Source: Flammula alnicola (lineage: Eukaryota > Basidiomycota > Agaricomycetes > Agaricales > Strophariaceae). Taken from it: 64,000 bases of DNA. Position numbers and translations under genes: made by a program. Of the stretch, positions 57,541 to 64,000 are shown piece by piece. Position 1 is the first letter of the stretch. Each line of letters opens with the position of its first letter. The stretch covers positions 682,001 through 746,000 of the forward strand of contig JADNRV010000002.1 in NCBI GenBank assembly GCA_015499995.1, in the 5' to 3' direction. The notes beneath the pieces are model-generated. The model had not been told where the DNA came from and did no database searches. It saw nothing but the letters and a program-made list of their open reading frames with translations.

Positions 57541-59503
57541 ATGGCAGCTCCAACGTAGTTATCCTCCGTTCTTCGCATGCTTTTAAGCTAACACACCTCG
57601 TAGTGGCGACATTGGTCTTATTGGCCTCGCCGTCATGGTATGCCATGGTGTTCAACCCAAAGGCTTCGTGCCAGCTAATCATTTTTCAAGGGTCAAAATC
57701 TCATTTTGAACATGAACGACAAGGGTTTCACCGTTGTTGCTTTCAATCGCACAACCAGCAAAGTCGACCACTTCCTCGCCAACGAGGCTAAGGGTCAGTG
57801 GACACCGTAATCTAACTATGATGTCAATGATCAGTGACACTGATCAACCTTGACAGGCACCAAAGTTCAAGGTGCCCACTCCATTCAGGAGCTCGTCGCC
57901 AAACTTAAGCGCCCTCGTAAGATCATCCTTCTCGTGAAGGCTGGATCCGCGGTCGACGACTTCATTAAACAACTGGAGCCATATCTCGAGCAGGGCGATA
58001 TCATCATCGATGGTGGAAACTCGCACTACCCAGATTCTATCCGTCGCGCCAAAGAGTTGGAGGCGAAAGGTCTCCTCTTCGTTGGCTCGGGTGTTTCTGG
58101 TGGTGAAGAAGGCGCTCGTTACGGGCCCTCTCTCATGCCTGGTGGATCTCCCGCAGCTTGGCCTGCAATCAAGGAAATCTTCCAGAAAACCGCTGCTCAG
58201 GTCAACGGCGAGCCATGCTGCGACTGGGTCGGTGAGACCGGTTCCGGCCATTATGTTAAGATGGTTCACAACGGTAAGTCTTACCCGGGTTCCCCGTCTT
58301 TTAGCAGGGTTAACTCTTTTCCAAGGTATCGAATACGGTGACATGCAATTGATCGCGGAAGCGTACGACATTCTTAAGCGAGGTCTCGGATTGAAGGAAA
58401 CTGAGATCGCCGATATCTTCTTGAAGTGGAACAAGGGTGTCCTTGATTCTTTCCTGATCGAAATCACTGCCAACATCCTCAAGTTCAATGACGATGATGG
58501 GGAACCCGTCGTTACCAAAATCCTCGATAAAGCTGGACAAAAGGGAACTGGAAAGTGGACGGCTATCGCCGCGTTGGACGCTGGAACGGCTGGTGGGTTA
58601 AACAGTCTACCGTAGACTTCGCCTAGGCTAACCTTGAATTCGCAGTCACTCTCATCGGAGAAGCAGTCTTCGCCCGCTGCTTGTCTGCCATCAAGGAGGA
58701 GCGTGTCCGTGCTAGCAAAGTCATCGCAGGACCTCCCAAAGAACCTTTCCGCGGTGATAAGCAACTCTTCATCGATGACCTCGAACAGGCCCTCTATGCC
58801 TCCAAGATCATCTCCTACACTCAAGGCTTCATGCTCATGAGGGAGACTGCCAAAGAAGTAAACTCAGAAACATTTAAAGATGGTCTTGATTATTTAACCT
58901 CTCACTGTTTTAGCTGAGCTGGAACCTCAACTACTCTGGAATCGCGGCCATGTGGCGCGGTGGATGCATCATCAAGAGTGTTTTCTTGGGCGATATTACT
59001 GCTGCTTATCAGAAAAAGCCTCAATTGGAATCCCTTCTCTTCGATGATTTCTTCAACAAGGGTCAGTCACTTTTCTGTATCATGGCTAACCTACTCACGA
59101 AGAGATTACAGCCGTTCACAAAGCCCAGCCTGGCTGGAGGCGTGTTATTGCTCAGGCTGTTCTTTGGGGCATACCCACTCCTGCCTTCAGCACGGCTCTT
59201 GCATTCTTTGACGGTTACAGGAGTGAGATTGTGCCGGCAAACCTTCTCCAAGCTCAGGTACGATAAAATTTGAGTCTCATTCGCGAATGCATGCTGAATG
59301 TACAATACTAGCGGGATTACTTCGGAGCCCACACATTCCGCGTTCTTCCCGGAAAGGAGAACGCCAAGTTCAAGACTGGCGAGGACATCCGTAAGTAGCA
59401 AGCTCTCTCATGGTTAACCTTTTCCTGACCCACGTTTATCTTGCTAGACGTCAACTGGACCGGCCGAGGAGGAAATGTCTCTGCATCCACCTATAACACA
59501 TAA
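57541..59503 (+). CDS. GND1: 6-phosphogluconate dehydrogenase, decarboxylating
   Basis: NADPH-producing enzyme of the oxidative pentose phosphate pathway. Ten exons, 57541..57554, 57604..57637, 57691..57793, 57857..58273, 58326..58592, 58646..58857, 58914..59061, 59112..59257, 59312..59390, 59448..59503, give 491 aa, the usual length. Seen: the dinucleotide loop [24 protein letters not shown] (NADP type), [30 protein letters not shown], and the catalytic block [17 protein letters not shown] with its Lys and Glu. The C-terminal [11 protein letters not shown] and [11 protein letters not shown] close the active site. The first exon is only 14 nt and the first two introns fall within the first 20 codons. 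The identification is secure. Confidence 0.96.
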
Positions 59504-59974
59504 TTTCGAGGACTATGAAGAAGAAGACGTGAAGAATGTTAGAAGGCCAATCAAATAGACCATTGTATTCCAGTACAAATCTGTATAGCAAACTATTCTC
59601 AAATATATTGCCAGCGTTGGGTTCAAACGAGACGAATTAAAGTAAGGAAGCACCGTAATGATCGTATTACGTGTCAGGACGAGGATAGTTATATTTGGTG
59701 GTGGGCCGAGCAGCGTAAATCCGTTGTATAAATCCGAGCAAGGGCTTTAGAGCATTCACCTTTTTGCTGCTTTGCATGCCGCCGCCACCGACAATCGCTC
59801 GCGTTGATCATTCAATATTCAGATCTCAGATCTGATCAACTTGATGAGATATGAGCTTTTGATAGTCATGTGACCCGGCCCGATCGATGCCTGATCAGGA
59901 CAGCTACGCGTTATTAATGTCTTCAAATTTCATGCTTGCATTCGTCCACATCTCCGCTAAGTAATCCAGCACTA
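59504..59974. other. Intergenic region
   Basis: 471 nt between two plus-strand genes, with the 6PGDH 3' side and the promoter of the ASNSD1-like gene. A palindrome-like AGATCTCAGATCTGATCA lies at 59820-59837, followed by a second ATGAGATATGAG word. No gene was recognised. Confidence 0.4.
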
Positions 59975-62498
59975 ATGTGCGGGATATTTGTTTCTGTTCG
60001 GTTCTCAACACCTGGAAATGCTTCTCTCGATGTGGATCAGGAATTCACATCGCTATCTCTTGAACTCCAAAGAGTGAATGCCGCTCGAGGTGACTTCCTA
60101 ACATCTAAATGCCATCCTCGAAGTTAATTCAGCCATGTCGGTATCAGGTCCTGACGCACAAAACACGCATGCCTTGTCTCTTCTTTCCAGTCCACCTCCC
60201 GCGTTGTCAATTTCCTCCGATTCTGCTTCATTCATCTCGAGCGAGGACGTCTCACGTTCCTTGGATGCTGTCTTTTACGCATCTGAATTACGTTTGCGAG
60301 GAGATTCGCCCATCGTCCAGCCTCATGTGAGGAATGGGAACGTGCTTTGCTGGAATGGGGAGGTACTTTTCCCCCTCTAATTGCAATCAAAGGACTTGTA
60401 ACTTATTTGCTGTAGATTTTTGAAGGGATTGAAGTTGGTCCTTCCCTATTTCGCTATCGCTTAGAAATCCATGGACTCAACGACCTATATAGATATCGTC
60501 TCATGAAAATGACGGATCCAAACTTTTCGATCTTCTCTGCTCTATCAAGACGCCAGAAGGAATCCGCGATGTCTTTTGCAGTATCGAGGGTCCGTAAGTG
60601 CGCCTTTGTCTACCGTTAAAAGCTGCCATGCCAATCGTTCCAAATCAGATATGCATTCGCGTTCTATCATGTCAGTCGTTGATTAATTACGACTACTCGA
60701 TAATCTGCTGAAGTAACAGAACTACAGGAGTCTTCTCAACGTTTATATTTTGGTCGAGATCCTCTTGGACGCAGATCTCTGCTGATCCATAAACCTCGCA
60801 AAGAATTGCCGTATCTGCTAGTGTCTTCGGTCTCTGCTGGTGCCAATCCCGCTTATGACTTCGCGGAGATATCTACTGAGCACATATACAGCCTCGATCT
60901 TGGACTTCTGAAAAATTCGTCGGATGTAAGATTGCATTCTCCGAGGTTCTTCTTGCATTGGCTGAAGTTCTAGCAGATTACGATCGGTTACTGTCAATTT
61001 CTGAACGAAATGTCTAGAGCGTCAGCTATATCCAATCCTATGCATTCATTTGTGAGCTCGTCTTTTCACTGTGAATGCAGTCCAAGTGACGAATCTCCCA
61101 GGCAGAACCAGACAAAGTCAACTCCACGATACCATTAGACGATGTTCCCCTTGTGGAATCGCTTGACAATATTCCTGAACACCTTTCGCAGGCTTTGAAT
61201 GACTTCATTTTCCATCTAGACAAGAGTGTCATGCTCCAAGTACGTGACATTCCTCGTTCTTCGTGAGTTTTTGTCATGTCTCGTGCATCACCTTTCATTT
61301 AACGATCGGTAGCCTGACGAAGGGGAAAGCAAGGCTAGCGGTTCTTTTCAGTGGAGGGATTGACTCGTCGATCATCACTTTCCTGGCCCACAAGTAACTC
61401 AATTTTATGATCCTAGTGACGCATAGACTTATGTATATTGCTTTAACAGGCACGTACCATTGGAGGAACCTATCGACCTACTCAATGTGGCGTTTGAAAA
61501 TCCGCGCAAAATCAGAATCCAAAAGGAAGGAAATGTTGGCGGTGTCTCTAAGCGCGTTCGGAAACCCCAGACACATCTTAAAGAGACAAAAACAGAGCAA
61601 GAAAGGGTCCCGTATATGGTTCCGGACAGGATCACAGGTATGCTAGAGGTTGAAGAACTACGTCGAATTTGTCCAGGACGGGTTTGGAATTTTGCAAGGA
61701 TTTTTCTTTTTTTCTTTCTTCTCTCGCTAATGATGTTTCTAGGTGGAAGTAAACGTCCCATATGTCGTAGGTCGATGTACATGTTAACATTTGTTCTTCG
61801 GCTTAACATTTCATCTAGGAATGTCTAGCCGCCCGTCCAGAGGTTGAGTCACTCATGTCTCCTGGACGAACGGTGATGGATCTGGTGGGTTTTCCAATCT
61901 TTGTCACAAAATATATCCCGAATCCAGAAATAGAGTCTTGCCTTGGCATTATATTTTGCTTCCCGAGGACAAGGGCAAATCCGAAAGACCCCCGAATCAG
62001 TTCCAGAGCCATATACCAGTGAAGCTAGAGTCTTACTTAACGGTCTCGGGTCCGATGAACTCCTCGGCGGGTATGGGCGCCACCGTTCAGTTTACAATAC
62101 CGGGGGTTGGGCAGCTGCCATTACGGAAGTAAGTAGATGTTTGAACCAAAATTTGCTGTCTTGGTTTTGCTGACGAAAGTTCATAGCTACAACAAGAAAT
62201 AGACCGAATCCCAAACAGAAATCTTGGCCGAGACGACCGCGTTATTTCTTCCCATGGAAAAGAAACCCGCCATCCGTTCCTCTCATTATCCCTGGTGTCG
62301 TTTCTGGCTTCATTACCAGTGCATTTCAAAATGGACCCTCGGTTGGAAACTAGTATTGGAGATAAAATGTTACTAAGGCTGGCTGCCCGAAAACTTGGAC
62401 TTGTTGAAGCAAGTAGTAGGAAAAAACGTGCCATGCAATTTGGAAGCCATTCAGCACGAATGGATGGAGAAAGGCGAGGTGATGTTGACTTGGAATAG
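59975..62498 (+). CDS. Asparagine-synthetase-like protein (ASNSD1 type)
   Basis: Two-domain protein related to glutamine-dependent asparagine synthetase but of the divergent ASNSD1/YML096W class. Thirteen exons, 59975..60089, 60133..60362, 60416..60433, 60493..60593, 60649..60670, 60728..60925, 61102..61262, 61313..61393, 61450..61693, 61743..61763, 61819..61884, 61934..62128, 62187..62498, give 587 aa. Seen: N-terminal MCGIF with the glutaminase cysteine, CWNGEIFEG, ENDGSKLFDLL, LYFGRDPLGRRSLL, then the ATP-binding PP-loop LFSGGIDSSI, GLGSDELLGGYGRH and a KETRHPFL block. Introns keep the frame throughout. The intron 61694..61742 has a GC donor (GCAAGG). The metabolic role of this class is not settled; real asparagine synthesis is not implied. 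Confidence 0.87.
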
Positions 62499-62824
62499 AT
62501 ACTGTATTGTAAGTAAAGGTGTAAATAGAATACGTAAATAAGGCCCCATCATGAGGGAAATGACGCGTTACTCTTGAGCAGAATCATTTGTTGATTGAGG
62601 ATGCGGTTCCTAGTTCCAACTCGTTCAACTTCAAGCTCAAGATGAAGCTTGAAGCTTGAAGGACGCGACTGACGCAATTGCCCGTTATGGAATTGGAACC
62701 GCGTCAGCGTCCGGCTTACCAAATCAGTCTCCGTGAGAATCATTTGCGAACGGCAGTGTTTCCTTGCTTGGATCCTACGGTCAGGACATACTTCAGCTCT
62801 TGCTGACCTTGTTAGCTCAAAAAA
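62499..62824. other. Intergenic region, PHB1 promoter side
   Basis: 326 nt. It contains an imperfect inverted pattern around 62606-62702 (GGTTCC ... GGAACC and repeated AAGCTTGAAGCTTGAAGG at 62645-62662). A hairpin is possible, but I could not fold it into a tRNA. It should carry the prohibitin promoter. Confidence 0.35.
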
Positions 62825-64000
62825 ATGGCATTTTCACCGAACGCAGGAAAATTCCTGAGTAAGTATCCCATTTCCAAGGTTTACCAAATTGCTAAAGGTC
62901 AAATGCTTTCTTCCGTCAGTTCCTTTGGCCCTTGCAATTACTGCTGTCCAGGCCAGTATCTATGATGTACCCGGTGGCTATCGGGCGGTTATGTTCGACA
63001 GGTTCTCGGGAGTGAAGGACAAGGTATGAGCCCATCTGAATAACTTCGTAATTAGTCTAATTTGTGCATTTTCAGGCGACTGGCGAGGGTACCCATCTGC
63101 TGGTACCTTGGTTGCAGCGTGCTATTTTGTATGACTGCCGCATCAAACCTCGAGTCTGTCCATTTTCTATCCTCCTCGACGGCTTTCTTACCTTCTCCTA
63201 GAATATTTCGACGACTACTGGATCAAAGGACATGCAAATGGTTTCCATTACCCTTCGAGTTATGTCCCGCCCCGACGTCGACCATTTGTCGAAGATCTAT
63301 CAGAGCTTGGGCTTGGATTATGACGAGAGGGTCCTACCCTCTATTGGAAATGAGGTGTTGAAGAGCATTGTCGCTCAGTTTGATGCTGCCGAACTTATCA
63401 CCCAACGTGAAGTAGTGAGTATGAGAGTATTGACATGAAAAGTGTGTTGACTCACGTTGCGAAGGTATCCTCCCGTATACGCGCCGACCTCCTGCAACGT
63501 GCAGGTGAATTTAATATCAAGCTGGAGGATGTTTCAATCACCCATCTTACTTTCGGAAAGGTGAGTTTCGGTTCAGTTCAGTTGGAAAGTATATTAATAA
63601 TCCTGCAATAGGAATTCACCCAAGCTGTGGAAGCGAAGCAAATTGCCCAGCAAGGTGTGTAACCTGTATAAAATATGTTAGCTCATTTCCAATGGGGCTT
63701 TAGATGCTGAACGTGCCAAGTTCATTGTCGAGAAGGTGCGATGAGCATCAACACAGCAGTACACTAAATCTTATATGTTTTTTCTGCAGGCGGACCAAGA
63801 ACGACAGGCAGCAGTCATCCGGGCCGAGGGAGAAGCAGAAGCAGCATTAACTATTTCTCGAGCTCTAGAAAAAGCTGGCGACGCGTTCGTGGCCCTTCGA
63901 AAAATCGAAGCCAGCAAAGCTATTGTGCAGTCTCTGTCCGCCAGCCCTAACGTTACATATATTCCAAGTGGGAGCGGCAACGTGTTACTGAACGTATCAC
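62825..64000 (+). CDS. PHB1: Prohibitin-1, 3' end cut by the window
   Basis: Subunit of the mitochondrial inner-membrane prohibitin ring. Exons 62825..62858, 62920..63023, 63076..63153, 63202..63414, 63465..63560, 63612..63654, 63704..63735, 63790..>64000 are all in frame and run off the right edge. Seen: an N-terminal hydrophobic anchor ([15 protein letters not shown]), [86 protein letters not shown] block, [10 protein letters not shown], then [17 protein letters not shown] and the [20 protein letters not shown] end. The order and spelling match Phb1 rather than Phb2, which has a longer N-terminus. Only a few C-terminal residues should be missing. Confidence 0.93.

Noticed and set aside
62600..62720. 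tRNA gene
   Set aside because: A GGTTCC-like T-arm word is present, but no matching acceptor, D-arm and anticodon stem could be paired by eye.

Overview
The window is nuclear DNA of a basidiomycete fungus, most likely a mushroom-forming Agaricomycete. The evidence is dense two-strand packing of genes split by very short GT-AG introns (about 45-70 nt), several 8-14 nt micro-exons, a secreted GH3 beta-glucosidase with a fungal cellulose-binding module, and house-keeping proteins of fungal type (saccharopine dehydrogenase, Cdc11-type septin, Ies1, MIT-domain protein). No rRNA, CRISPR or bacterial-type operon was seen. Exon maps were built by hand. Except where stated, the listed exons sum to an intact reading frame.

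Layout. 1-13 kb: ELP4 (3' end cut by the window), IMP1, a TTC1-like TPR protein, an SDR, LYS1, an orphan, an Ies1-like INO80 subunit (copy A), TIM8 and a lysophospholipid acyltransferase. 13-25.4 kb: an F-box-like protein, a large alpha/beta hydrolase with disordered extensions, a second Ies1-like gene (copy B), an MIT-domain protein and a septin. 25.8-29.7 kb: MSH1, the mitochondrial MutS homologue, which carries a one-base frameshift. 29.7-41.8 kb: an accessory block made of two tandem copies of a unit of about 5.7-5.9 kb plus a third copy of its first ~0.5 kb (pattern r-U-r-U-r). Each unit holds a small orphan gene on the plus strand and a decayed multi-exon gene on the minus strand. 42-64 kb: a CRAL-TRIO/RhoGAP protein, an Aco2-like aconitase, a CBM1-GH3 beta-glucosidase, an oxysterol-binding protein, 6-phosphogluconate dehydrogenase, an ASNSD1-like protein and prohibitin-1 (cut by the right edge).

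Functional themes. Many of the genes serve mitochondria (IMP1, TIM8, MSH1, aconitase, PHB1). LYS1 and the Aco2-like aconitase can both act in fungal lysine biosynthesis. The most unusual points are the two Ies1-like paralogues only 8 kb apart, the tandem block with opposite patterns of decay in its two copies, the MSH1 frameshift, four GC-AG introns, and micro-exons, one of which carries the first base of the GH3 nucleophile codon.
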